Shown piece by piece: positions 1-11,593 of a stretch of 62,890 bases of DNA; the first letter of the stretch is position 1; every line of letters starts with the position of its first letter. The DNA lies in the NCBI GenBank assembly GCA_018398765.1, contig JAHBMJ010005779.1, positions 61,153-124,042 of the forward strand, written 5' to 3'. The stretch comes from Chromera velia (lineage: Eukaryota > Sar > Chromeraceae). The position numbers and the translations under genes were made by a program. The notes beneath the pieces were generated by a model. The model was not told the origin of the DNA. It did no database searches and saw only the letters and a program-made list of their open reading frames with translations.

Positions 1-546
1 GGGCCTCATCCGCCATATCCGGGGCCTTTGGAGCAGCGAGCGAAGCGAGCGGCTCTATATATATAAAGCTGCAGTGCGCATGCGTGCATGCATGCAGTCG
101 ATCGATAACCGTCCGCGGCGCCGGCCTGCAAGTGGATGAACCTAGTTGATGTTCCTCTTTCCCCGTCATGCAGGCCTGATTCAGTGTTTCTCTCTCGTTG
201 CGTCTTCCTCCTTGAAACGAAGGTTTTCCCCTCGAGGATCACGGCCTCTGCCTGGACTCTCTGTCCCTCCACTGGCGCCAGGAAGATCGAGGTGGCTGCC
301 ATGCTAGGAGACGGGAAACGTCAAATTTCGTCGTGCGTTGCCTCCTCGTCAGAAACTGAATGAAAGATCAAGACTCTGGCACCTTCACCGTTGAAAAACG
401 ACGCCTTATTCTTGCGAATTTCCTGTTTCTGCATCACTGCGAGATTATAAAAGCATTCAGTCAAGCGGTGGAAGAGCGTTTGACGTCTCCGAGTCTATAT
501 CGCGCAGAAATCCCTGCACTGAACTTGGAAAATAAATTTCAAGAAC
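1..546. promoter_or_regulatory. Upstream region of the TUTase-like gene
   Basis: No convincing coding exon is seen. A TATA-like run lies at about 53-66 and is followed by overlapping GCATGC/TGCATGC palindromes at about 78-98. Both stand roughly 450 bp before the start codon at 547. A 98-codon minus-strand open frame (6-302) exists but has no recognisable domain. The region could be a promoter for the plus-strand gene or a shared promoter with a gene beyond the left edge. Confidence 0.3.
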
Positions 547-2448
547 ATGCTTTCCCCAAATACAGAGATCTCGTCGCTTGATGAGATCATCAGGCTGCCG
601 GTGGAGGAGAGGGAGAACGCATATGATGTGTTAGTGCAGTCAATTGAAGAGAGGGCGGTGGTAATTCAAACCGTAGCTCGCAGGTTCTGCGAGCTGCTGG
701 GAACAAAGGGGGTTGAAGCGAAACTCCACGGGAGCTGGGCCCAGGGGACGGCCTTGATGGACAGCGATTGCGACATTGAGTGCCCTCTGGATGAGGGGCT
801 GAGGGGAACCTTGGCTTCATTGGAAGACCAAGAGAAGAAGCCTGCAGCAGAGTTTGTGGTTGAAAGACGGGTAAAGGTTTGGCGTCTTCACGTTAGGCAT
901 CGTCCGACGGACGTGCTTCTGGATGTCACAAATAGAGCACGGTGTGCTTCAGAGCCCTACTGGAAGACAGAGCATGTGAGGAGGTCGTTGGATTCTGCAC
1001 GGGATGGCAATGTGCGGAGGGCAGTGCTTCTTTTGAAGTTGTGGGTGAGAGACAACGTGACTGAGGTGGAGAGTGTGGACGGATATCCCAACACCTACAC
1101 TTTCTTGTTTCTTTTTCTTTTCTTCTGCACGCACAGAGACAAGCCCGTCGTTCCCATCCTATCATGCAAATGGAAAGAGCTTTACAGTTCCTTCGACAAA
1201 ACCCACGGGTCGGCAGAACCCTTTGAATTGTCAATACAACCGCAGCACAAGAAAAGGGCCCTCTGTTCAGAGGACCCTCTCGAGCTTCTGTTTGATTTCT
1301 TCCATTTCCTCATGGCCGATTTGACAGGTGCCAGGGTTGACTTCTCCCAGCAAGACTCCGGATTCCGACCTGCCCTGGGACCGAAGGCAAGGGCGGTATT
1401 GGAAGAGAGTCAGAAGACTCCTCCCTGGACAGTCATTGAGCCCTTCACTGACTACCCCAAAATGAACATGAAGGAGTGGAGAGAGGTGCGAGATGCCGTT
1501 GTGTCTAGAGCAAGACAGCCCCTTACACGGTTGGCCGTTTGGGAGTCTGAACAGAAGTGGTTGGAGAGACGCAGAGAGACCCAACTGAGTCCCCCCCCAC
1601 TCGCACAGCCTCTCCCTCCAGACTTCATGAGTCAGACGACTTTTGTCGGCCCCCCAGACCCTTTCACATCCCCATACGCGGTGTACGACGAAAACATCCC
1701 CCCCATGCCCATGCCGATGTACCCCATGCCGATCATGCAGTTTCCCTTCCCTGAACCCTCTCTTTTGTCCCATCCCCTCCTGCCCCTTCCCATTCCGGTT
1801 CCCCTTCCCCTTCCCTTCGCGCCTGCGTGTGGGCAAACCCCGGGCTCCACCGCTTCTCTGCTCAGTTTCTCTAATCTTTATGGAGACCCCATGCAGACTG
1901 CTGAGACAGCAGCTGAGAGTGCGCAGACAGGTCACGGAGAGTCCCTACAGCCACCGGAGTTTGCCCACCCGGGGATCTCTGGCCCCTCCTCCCTCTCTGC
2001 CAACGCAACTCCCTGGTACCCCCCCGAACCACAGCCTGAGCCTGCCCCTCAGATGCCTCCGGCCCCCTTCTCAGCAGAACACCCCCCGGTGGACCCCGCT
2101 CTTTTTCCAGACCCCCAAATGGGGTATCATGGGGGAGGTGGGGATCAACCAGGTCCTCCCCCCATTCACACAGGTCCCCCGATCATCCTCAGTGTCCCAA
2201 AGCAAAGACAGCAGCAGGAGGATGAGGAGAAAGAACGGAATGAGGGCAAATTTGATACGGGCCCCTCCACCTTCACGGAAGGTCACGACGAATCACACGA
2301 CCCCTATCCCCCCCTCGAGGAGGTCTCTTTCGAATTCCCTTCGATCGAGACGGCCTTCGTGACCAATCCATGGATCAAACTTGGCGGGCAGAAGAAGAAA
2401 ACGAAGAAAAAGAAGAAAGAGCCGAAAATCCCTCCTGTTGTCACATAG
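547..2448 (+). CDS. Non-canonical poly(A) polymerase / terminal uridylyltransferase-like nucleotidyltransferase
   Basis: A single uninterrupted frame of 633 codons. Residues ~60-80 carry the polymerase-beta-type signature: GSWAQG, then DSDCDIE with the two metal-binding aspartates. A third acidic position follows in DVLLDVT (~residue 125). A helix-rich segment with GYPNTYTF near residue 180 resembles the PAP/25A-associated core of Trf4/TUTase enzymes. These enzymes add A or U to RNA 3' ends. From about residue 340 the protein is low-complexity and rich in Pro and Met, and it ends in a Lys-rich tail (KKKTKKKKK) that could bind RNA or act as a nuclear signal. No organelle presequence is apparent. 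The ATG at 547 is chosen because the nucleotidyltransferase domain begins about 60 residues later. The gene is intronless although most neighbours are split. Which nucleotide is used cannot be told from sequence. Confidence 0.75.
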   Translation: MLSPNTEISSLDEIIRLPVEERENAYDVLVQSIEERAVVIQTVARRFCELLGTKGVEAKLHGSWAQGTALMDSDCDIECPLDEGLRGTLASLEDQEKKPAAEFVVERRVKVWRLHVRHRPTDVLLDVTNRARCASEPYWKTEHVRRSLDSARDGNVRRAVLLLKLWVRDNVTEVESVDGYPNTYTFLFLFLFFCTHRDKPVVPILSCKWKELYSSFDKTHGSAEPFELSIQPQHKKRALCSEDPLELLFDFFHFLMADLTGARVDFSQQDSGFRPALGPKARAVLEESQKTPPWTVIEPFTDYPKMNMKEWREVRDAVVSRARQPLTRLAVWESEQKWLERRRETQLSPPPLAQPLPPDFMSQTTFVGPPDPFTSPYAVYDENIPPMPMPMYPMPIMQFPFPEPSLLSHPLLPLPIPVPLPLPFAPACGQTPGSTASLLSFSNLYGDPMQTAETAAESAQTGHGESLQPPEFAHPGISGPSSLSANATPWYPPEPQPEPAPQMPPAPFSAEHPPVDPALFPDPQMGYHGGGGDQPGPPPIHTGPPIILSVPKQRQQQEDEEKERNEGKFDTGPSTFTEGHDESHDPYPPLEEVSFEFPSIETAFVTNPWIKLGGQKKKTKKKKKEPKIPPVVT

Positions 2449-3154
2449 AGGTATCAAAGAAAAAGAGTCGGGCGGTTGGGTTGACTGACGTTTTTCTCAG
2501 TCAAGTTGAACTAGCGTCAACCCTGAGAGAGGGGGGACGCTTCGGGAATCATTCTGTGTTGACGTTCGCCCCAGCTTTCATCCAGAGATTCTGCATGTGG
2601 CATTAAATTTGTTTGCGGTGTTGATTTGTAAAATTTGTTGATGGAATGCTGCAAGATCCCTCTGTGATCAAGCGGAAGGAAACAAAAAAACAGTAATAAA
2701 AGAAACAATGCATGTACATTGACCGTTCTTTTCATGCCGATGGCTGATTATGTATCTATAAGCGTAATTAGTATCAAGTTCTAAATCATGATGGTTCATA
2801 AAATACTGTGTCTGTATAAATATTGCCCCTCAGCCTAGCTTTGTCTTAGACGTTGCCCAGCAGACAGAATTTTTCAATTATTTTTCTAGTTATTTTTACA
2901 GACTTTACACTAGACTTTACACATTTGAAATTGATCTGATCAGCGGGAATTCTAAAATTAAATTATATTAAAATTTAGATAGATTAAAATTTAAATCAAT
3001 CATAAAAAATCATTGGACTGTTCATCTGATAGACTTATGTCTAGTTTTATCGGAAGTTTATTCGTTCATAGAATGTCTTCAATGAGTAAGTTTTTCCCTT
3101 CTTTATAAAAGTTCACTGTACTACTATAATAATAATAGTAACTCAATACTGCTC
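2449..3154. other. AT-rich spacer, no gene seen
   Basis: This is 3' flank of the TUTase-like gene. It becomes AT-rich from about 2600, with short ORFs only. No RNA gene or coding exon is supported. Confidence 0.5.
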
Positions 3155-3420
3155 GTTATATTATGAAGGTTTGAGTGACAATATACAACGCAGTGTGTCA
3201 GCATGGAATGAGCTGCGCGCATTGTGAGTCTGACGTGATGTATGCATGCACAGCGTACGTCAGTCCATACATCTGTCCGTCTATCAGTCGTTGCACGCGC
3301 CATATAGGTTAGAGAGTCTGGAGGCAACAGAGTATTGTCTAGGAGAGAAGTACGAACCTTGCATGACAGAACTTACTTTTTATGAGCCCCGTACATAAAG
3401 CCTTACTACGTTACCTTATG
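3155..3420 (+). repeat. ~260-bp interspersed repeat, copy A
   Basis: It begins GTTATATTATGAAGG and ends near GCCTTACTACG. Two further copies at 4891-5157 and 5158-5408 share almost every segment, including GGAGGCAACA and GAACCTTGCATGACAGAAC. It has no coding capacity. Confidence 0.85.
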
Positions 3421-3944
3421 TGGTAGCAGAGCGGTCGATCTGATCAGAGAAGGTAGATTCATTTGACCGTCTTTGACTCGTCGAGTGAATGTGCTGTCGT
3501 GAAGTTCTCAGTTGGCGATTCCCTGAAGAGCACCGCATACAGCCACTTAAAGAATTGATTCAAAAGTAGATCACACGTACAAAGACTCATTCTTTCTTTC
3601 TGTTCAGTCCCCTGGTTCAAAGAATATCGATAGGAGGCATGTCTACGACCGACTACTTCGGTCTCTTCGTGTTGTTGGTAGAGACGTTTACAGAAAAATT
3701 TGGAAACTTATCGTTTAACTTATAAGGAGGTGCGCCTGAACAGTAAGACCTAGTACATGATTAAGATTTTCCCCCTCCTTGTCGCGGACAGCTTTCAAAC
3801 TTTAAGGTGGTAGAGGGCAGCCAACCAACCAAGCCCGGCGTCCGCGACCAGGAGGGGGAGGGTGATGGAGTGAAACAACGTCTGACCTTGAGAAAGCCGA
3901 AAGCACGCAGAAGTCGAAGGATGATGGCAGCAGCCTGGGCCAGT
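3421..3944. other. Spacer between repeat A and the foldback element
   Basis: No coding exon or RNA gene is supported. A stretch near 3421-3480 looks faintly like a tRNA D arm but lacks the rest. Confidence 0.4.
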
Positions 3945-3950
3945 AAGCAC

Positions 3951-4339
3951 CCTGCAAAGACCTAGAAATTTAAAGAGGGATTTAGAGGAATTTAGACAGG
4001 AATTTAGAGGAATCTACACAGGAATTTAGAGGAATTTAGCTAGGAATCTAAAGGAATTTAAAGACAGGAATTTAGAGAAATTTAGCAATTTTTGGAGGTC
4101 AATTTCTCATGAACTATGATGAGTTTGAACTTAATATTAACGATCCTTATAGAACTACATTAAAACTATATTAAAGCACCGTTAATATCAAGTTCAAACT
4201 CATTATGGTTCATGAGAAATTGATTTCCAAAGTTTAGGAATTTAGAGGTCTAAATTCCTTTAGATTCCTGTCTAAATTTCTCTAAATTCCTGTCTTCCCG
4301 TCTAAATTAATTCCTCTAAATTCCTAGGTCGTTGTAGGG
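3951..4339. mobile_element. Foldback MITE with 6-bp target duplication
   Basis: The element is a ~390-bp inverted repeat almost throughout. The left end CCCTGCAAAGACCTAG is mirrored by the right end CTAGGTCGTTGTAGGG. Inner arms of repeated GGAATTTAGA units pair with TCTAAATTCC units. A second pair of arms around TTTCTCATGAAC and GTTCATGAGAAA flanks the centre. The element is flanked on both sides by TAAGCA (3945-3950 and 4340-4345), which reads as a target-site duplication. It encodes nothing, so it must have been mobilised in trans. The superfamily is not clear. Confidence 0.8.
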
Positions 4340-4345
4340 TAAGCA

Positions 4346-4890
4346 AGAGAGAAGCCGTCAGAACAATCACCTGGAGATCAGAGAGCCGCTTCCTGGGGAA
4401 AAGGGAAAGAGGAAGGAAGGAGACTAGGAAGGAGAAAGCAGGAGAGGCGCTTTTCAGCGCGTTCACCAGTCAGGTCAGAAGGTGTGGGTCGAAGTGCAGT
4501 CATACGATGGGAAGGAGAAGGAACGCAGTCAGCAGTACGAGGGTTTAGCAACAATCTTTGCCATTCCCCCCTGGTATCTCCAGAGCAGTTTGAGAGGGAA
4601 GCAGCAGAGGAGGAAGAGATGAATGAAGGGAGGGAGTCGCAGTGAGTGAGTGAGTAAATGAAGAAGTGGAAAGAAAGGAGTATGTGGGCAAGTGGAAGAA
4701 AAGATCATGAATTTAGTACGTCTGTTTTTCACATGTGCAGACTACCTTTGAGTTAGACAATGCTTTCGAATTCAAGTCTTAGAACCAGTGCTGTTTCCGT
4801 TTGTTTGCATCGGTTTGCATTGATCAAAAAGTCTTAAGTATGTTTATTTTGTCTGGCCAGCGTGGACGTGGCCAAGGGGGGACGTGGCAC
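4346..4890. other. Spacer, no gene seen
   Basis: Purine-rich sequence (4380-4700) with a 67-codon minus-strand ORF of Phe/Leu/His-rich composition that looks like chance. No motif is recognised. Confidence 0.4.
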
Positions 4891-5157
4891 GTTATATTAT
4901 AAAGGTTTGAGTGACAATATACAACGCAATGTGTCAGCATGGAATGAGCTGCACGCATTATGAGTCTGGCATGATGCATGCATACACGGCGTGCGTCAGT
5001 TCATGCATCTGTCCGTCTATCAGTCATTGCACGCGCCATGTAGGTCAGACAGTCTGGAGGCAACAAAGCATTGTCTAGGAGAGAAGTACGAACCTTGCAT
5101 GACAGAACTTACTTCTTATGAGCCCCATACGTAAAGCCTTACTGCGCTAGCTGATGC
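4891..5157 (+). repeat. ~260-bp interspersed repeat, copy B
   Basis: Direct repeat of copy A (3155-3420) with scattered substitutions. It is immediately followed by copy C, so B and C form a tandem pair. Confidence 0.85.
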
Positions 5158-5408
5158 GTTACATTGTGAAGGTTTGAGTAATAATATGCAACGCAGTGTG
5201 TACGTCAGCATGGAATGAGTTACATGCATTGTGAGTCTGGCGTACGTCAGTCCATGCATCTGTCCGTCTAGCAGTCGTTGCATACGCCATGTAGGTCAGA
5301 CAGTCTAGAGGCAACAGAGCATTGTCTAGGAGAGATGTACAAACCTTGCATGACAGAACTTACTTCTTATGAGCCCCGTACGTAAAGCCTTACTGCGCTA
5401 CCTGATGC
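5158..5408 (+). repeat. ~260-bp interspersed repeat, copy C
   Basis: Third copy, head-to-tail with copy B. It carries a small insertion (TACG) near its start and loses about 20 bp before the CGTACGTCAGTCC segment relative to copy A. Confidence 0.85.
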
Positions 5409-5734
5409 TACTAGCTATACTATTATAAAGTTGAAGAGCAAGACGAGAAACTTTTAGAGAAAGTCAAGGTTTGACAACGCCGGAAAGATAACGTCTTTCA
5501 AAGTTTATACTCTTTCAATCACGAAAAATTAGAAGCGCTAGAGCTCGATCTAAAAACTCGACATAAAAACTTATAGGAAAACTTAGTATATGATGCATCA
5601 TTGAAGTAGAAGCAACCCTGTAAAGCTTGAGAGTCTTATTTGATATGCTTTCACCATCTTTGATTCTGCTTTTCTGCTTTGATTGCAGAGGCATTACTAA
5701 AGATAGCACGGATACGGTCAGCTACTTACACAGT
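5409..5734. other. 3' flank of the SCYL1-like gene
   Basis: AT-rich sequence downstream (on the minus strand) of the stop codon at 5735-5737. No other feature is seen. Confidence 0.4.
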
Positions 5735-7073
5735 CTACTTCCAATCATCCCATCCATCATCCCATCCGTCCAGATCAGCGGCGTCAATCTTCTTTGCTCC
5801 CATGGTTGCCGCTTGTTCCTTCTTTTCTGCGGTAACACAGAGCAAGGTTCAATGAAGATAAATTTCAGACTCGCGACACACAGGAGAGAATCCATCTCGT
5901 TCAATCAATTCTGAAAAGAAAGCGACGGCTGCTTCGAAAACCATGACTTCATATGCTAACAAAATGCCTTGACTAAGAAGTCACACGCTCGAGGAACCAG
6001 CCCACAATCACAGCCAAAAAGCTACACCCCTAATTTGCATCCTGTGCCCTACGCGCGCATACACATTCTCTCCAGCACGTCTGCACGAACACTTTCACAC
6101 ATCCATTTCTACATCCGCACCTGCTTCAGCATTCCATACAGCACTCAACATTCCTGCCACAGATATGTACAGGCTCATTCAACCGCCCGAATTGTCTCGC
6201 AAGCACTCGACTGACCTCCCAGGCTACTTGAACTGTTCGGTACACTCCCATAACTCGTAGTCGGTTGTGCCTTGGCTGCCGCCTTCCCCAGAGCCGCCAA
6301 TCCCCCCGCGGAGCCGCTCCTCCCCCCCGCCGCCACCCCAGACAAAGAGGATGCTGATTGTGGTTTGGCCAGGCCACCCGCTTCTTTCAGGTTCGCAAGG
6401 TTGAACTCTTCGAAAAACGCGTCATCCCCCATCTTCGCAGCTCCACCCCCCGCACCCTTCACCTTCAGTTGCATTCCCTTTCCCTTTCCACCCGGGGACG
6501 CCATTCCCTTCGTTGTGCCAGAAGAGGAAGAGGAAGAGGACGGAGGAGGGGGGGACTGTGTGGGTGCCATCCCCCCCCCCCCNCCCCCCGCTCCGCACAT
6601 TCATGGAAGAACGGGCAGGCGGGGCGGGTACGGCTGCAGCAGCGTTGGACCTTCCCGACAGGCCGTCGAGATCCTCGAAGTCCCCTCCCCAGCCTCCTCC
6701 CCACCCGTCTGCTTTGTTTTTGTTTGACGCATTTGCACAGGAAAGAGGAAAGAGGAGATCACACAGTCAGTCAGTCAGTCAGTCAGTCAGTCAGACGGAC
6801 AATACGAAGAATGCCTAGCTGTTTGCGTGAAGGGGGGATCGGTGTGTCACACCAAGCAGGCTGTACCCCCGCGATGGAAAGGAAGGAACCCTGCATTAAT
6901 GCGAGGTGGTGAGAGGAAGGGAAAACAGAAGAGGCAGGCCAACGGGAGAGGATTGCAAAAGAGCGCAGAGAGTGAAATTGATAGCCGACATGGGGCGAAG
7001 AAGCCAGGCAGAGTCGGAATGCCGACTTCCGAGATATCCATTTCTGCTTTGATTCGTGTCTGCTGAGGAAATG

Positions 7074-7124
<51 letters not shown>

Positions 7125-8328
7125 TCAACGCTTCAATAACCCCACCGTCTGCAGTCTCTCTCGCGTCGTGGAAGCTGGAATCGTCTCCGAATCCTGAGCT
7201 GGCGGGGGCTGCAGGGGCTGGCGGGGGGCTTACGGCTGGTTTGCCTGCAAGTGATGGGGGCCGGTGACAAAGAGAGAGAGGGAGGGGGAGAGAAAGAGAA
7301 TGGTGAGGCGGGGAGCAATTCACAAAGACACTCAGGAAGACCTTAGGATCACCAAGGAAGCGAAAAGGAGTGCGAAAGTCTTCGAGACCAAAGAATAAAA
7401 AAGGTCCGCAAAAAACAAAAAGCAAATTAAGGAAGACACAGGAACAGACCCACACCAACCCCCACCCACCCACCCACCCATTCCTGCTTGAAGAGGGGGG
7501 CTCTGAGGACCCCTCGCTGCCGCCGTTGGAGGCACGGGGGGAGGGGCGTACCCCCCTCCTGGGGCCGGTGCTGTGCCCGAGTTCGCTGCCTCTGGCGCTG
7601 CGGACTCCCTCCGGCCTGCAGGGTGAGTGAGGGCGACAAGAGATAAAAAGTAACAAAACAAAACCAGGTCTGTCTGTGAGAGACGAAGGAACGAGGGAAG
7701 AGAGCTCAACAGAGCAAGGGAATCTTTCGCACTGTCAGGAAGGCGGAAAATAGAAAAAAGTGTGCAATTACAGATAAAAATGCAGAGAATACAAAATTGA
7801 TACACCCGAGAATAGAGGCAAAGGGAGGTCAGAGTACAAGCAGGCGTCCATCCTCATCTTACTGCACTTTTTCCTTCCTTCTGCCATTCAATCCCCCCCA
7901 GAAAGCGCCTGAAAGAACGCCAACAGAAGCCCGACAGACAGAGAGAGAAGGGACCCACTGATCGAACCAGTGAGAGGGCCTGACTCAAATTTACATCCAC
8001 CATCGGACGACAGATCAGGCATTGAATGAACAAACAAACAAACAAATCGACCAACCGACCTACCGAACATGCCAGCAGTTGAGAGGGCCCCTGCCCAGCC
8101 GAGCTTTGCCACCATCCCCATCATCCCGGCTGCCCCTCCCTCTCCCTGCGCTTGTTGCCGCTGTGCCGCCAGCTGCGCCGGGCTCTTTTCAGTTCCCTGG
8201 TCTCTGTGCTCCATCCTTGTTTGCACGTGTTTCGACAAAGAGGCCATCACATCGAACGCCTGCTTGCGTACCTGCAAGCAGAGAGTCACAGGCACACACA
8301 TTGAACATATGAGGAGCTTCTATACTCA

Positions 8329-8363
<35 letters not shown>

Positions 8364-11300
8364 ATGGACGCCCACACAGACACAGACACAGAGGTCAACC
8401 AAAGCATGGAAGCAGGCGATGAAAGCCTGATGATAATTTTTCCCCATTTTTTTCTTTCAATTCTCCACATTCTGACATTCTGTGACTTCTGCCAAACACG
8501 GCCAAATCCACCCAAAAAGTATCCCTTTCCCTTTACCCGACCGACGGACCCACCTTTCCGTCAGGGTCCACCAATCGCAGGCAGATCGTCGGCATCACCT
8601 TGCACGCAACGTCATCGACAGTGAAGACGTCGGCAGACACCGTCGCGCTAACTGCAGAGAGAGCAGCCTGCAGTCACGCGGGAGAAGGGAGGATCCGTAA
8701 TGAAGACAGGCAGGCAGTGTGGGAGAAGAAAAGCGAACCGCGTTATATATAATGATTGAAATTCTAAAACAACAAACAAGCAAAACACGCCCGGTGAGTC
8801 CTGGAGCAAAACGACAGGAAGCCTCCCTCCCTCTTTCTGCACCCAGATGCCTTTCCCTTCTCCTCCTCTCTCCCCGCACACCCCGTGTCCCCCCCCCCCC
8901 CCCCNNNNNCACCTGTCTGCAGGGAGTAAAGGGATCCCTCAACCCCACACTGAAGGCGGCCCCCAGGACCTTCAGTGCCTGGTCGTGAGGCACCCACTGG
9001 GCTATCTTTGCAAAGCAGATGACGACGTTGGTGCGGATTGCTGCCTCGGGGTCTGAGAGGAGACGGCTCAGCAGACGGAGCGCCTTGTCGATCTGCACAG
9101 ACAGACAGACAATAGAGAGAGAAAGGAACACAGACAGACAGACAGGTAAAAAAGGCAACTGCATGTAACGGCGTGGCATTGGGCGATCAGTCCACACTCA
9201 TAAGCGACAGAACGATGAACACGGAGAAGGGCAGATAGAATGCCTGATCCCCTAACCCGCCTCTTCTGGTCTAAATTGTTCTTTCGTTCATCTTCTTTTG
9301 CTTTCCCCCACCTGGTCCCTCCTTTTCAGTTTGGGTATGAAGAACATCATGGTCTTTGCTGTGGCCTCCCTCAACGGTGCGGAGGAGTCAGAGAAGCCCA
9401 TCGCGGTGGGCTCCAGCAAGGTCTCCATGGCCTTGCTGTCCAGGTGGGCATCCAATTTATCCATGTTCGTCAAGAGAGCGTATCTGCACGCATCGAAGGA
9501 AAGAAAAGAAAGAAAAGAGAGCATTCCACACACACGGTGCACTCGTTTTTACACACGCAAGCGGGCGCGGCGACAGGGAAGAGTAGAAGCGGCTCCTGGC
9601 AGCACTTAGAGAGACAGAAGTTTTTGCCCGCACTTTTCTACCTCTTCTTCCTGATCTACACATCCCCACGGAATTGTGCCCCCCCCTACCTGACAGCCCT
9701 GTCTGTTGAGTTGAAGAGTTTCGTCAGGGTCGGGAGGACCTTCTGCCTGTAGTCTTCAGTCGACAGAAGGGAGCCGCACTTGAGAATGGACGCCAAAATC
9801 ACCGCAGCGAGGTTCGAGAATTCAGCTGCCTTGATCAACTCAGGAAGCAGCTGGTTGGCCTGAACGCGAAACGGAAGTGAAAGAAGTATGTGTGAAACGG
9901 AAGTGAAAGAAGTATGTGAGCGCAGTGGCGAAAATCAGCAGCAGCAGCAGGAGCAAGAACGAAGAGGCAGGCTGCCAATCTGGTCCACTCAGAAAGATTC
10001 CCGGTTCCACACCAAGGGTGAATACACAGGTGGGAGGTGGGGAGGTCCAGTGTACGAAGCTAGGAGAGGGAAGCACGAAGGTCGGCAGGACGGAAAAGGG
10101 AAACTACGGAATAGTGGAAGCATGCCAGCCTTTCCCGCATTTTTTCGTGACAACGAATCCTTCTCTTCTGAAAGTTTATTCTTCGGATCCGACTCAGCAC
10201 AGTCTGTCGCTCTTGATCCCTTTCCCTTTTTCTTCACACTCTTGTTGCGTCCCTCCCACCTGCAAGTCTGCTGGTAGTTTGTCAATGACAGCTGGAAGTT
10301 GTTCGAAGAAAGCCTGCTTGTCGTACTGGCTCTTCAGGTTGATGTTCTCAAGAAATTGCATCACGTCAATCACGGGATTGCCTGCAAACAGAGAGAGAAT
10401 GAGATTCGAATTAAGAATAGTGAACTCACGCACGCACTCTCAGTCTTTCGCTTCTATGCTTCTTCCTCTCCCGGACAAATGCACACAGACATATAGAGTG
10501 AGTGGGTGGGTGTCACAGAGAGAGAGCCTGAAGATCGACAGCGAAAAAGAAGAAAGAAAGAATCAGAATCAAACAGCATCGATCGAGAAAGAGTCAATCA
10601 AGCGGTTCACCTCACCGAGTATGGCCGGCAGGCATTGGGGATGCAGCTCTCTCTTTGATTGAAATGCAAGGAGGAGATAGAGGAGCAACGAGTCATGCAT
10701 GACGAAGACCAAAGCGGAGAGAACAAAGGAGAGTCAAAGGACAGATACTCAGGCTTTGAGCTTCTCACACCCGCTCGCTGACTGACTTGTGAAGAACACA
10801 TTATTTTTCAAAACGTCATCGATGTTCATCACATCCGGTCCCGCTCTCTTCAGCTCCTGGGTAGATAGAGTCCGGAAGACGAGAAAAGACAAGTTAGAAA
10901 GGAAACAGAAGCAGACTTTGTTTTCTGGCTTGACTTGGTCTCCGCCGGCACACACGTATGCATGCATACACCCGCAAACAAAAGAAACAAAGGAAGAGAA
11001 GGCACTCTAAGAGACTGAGGCAAGAAAAGGACACAGAACGATAATCTCATTTCGTTCAGTCACTGCTCTGTTTCCTCTCGACTCCTCTCTTTTTCAACGT
11101 TTTGCCCTCACTTCACTTCACTTCGCTTCCCTTTGACTGAAAAAGGTCAAGACGCACCGCAACGAGACCCCTTAGAGACGGGGGAAGCACCCTGTCGTTG
11201 CTGAAGCAATCCGCGTGACCAATGCTGACCGACTGCCCCTCGGCGGCCGCAAACGACCAGCAGAAGACGGTTCCAAGTCCGTACCTGAACAAACAAAAGA

Positions 11301-11535
11301 AAAGGAAAGGACAGAAAAAGGAAGACGACATGCAGTTGAGGAATTAAGTGTGACAACTCCTAGGGGCTGCGTTTTTTTTTTTTGCGCTGCTCACGTGTCT
11401 GTCTGTCTTTAAGGCACGTCTCCTCCCACCTGCTGTCGATCCTCTCGGATGATCTGCTGATTGCAAAGAATGGAGTGCCGCAGCTTATGTGGCCTGTTTT
11501 CTTCTGCTGCATCTGTCCTCGCGTGTGAGTGCGTG

Positions 11536-11593
<58 letters not shown>

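Noticed and set aside
3421-3480. tRNA-like start GGTAGCAGAGCGGTC
   Set aside because: It resembles a D arm, but there is no matching acceptor stem, anticodon arm or T arm at the right distance.
6175-6215. Stop at 6175 as the end of the SCYL1-like gene
   Set aside because: A GTCAGTC donor at 6215 and an in-phase exon at 5735-5826 with a SCYL1-like GAKKID and Trp tail give a better end.
10611-10650. Possible extra SCYL1-like exon between 10381 and 10787
   Set aside because: Adding it brings an in-frame stop in the next exon; direct joining keeps phase and family alignment.
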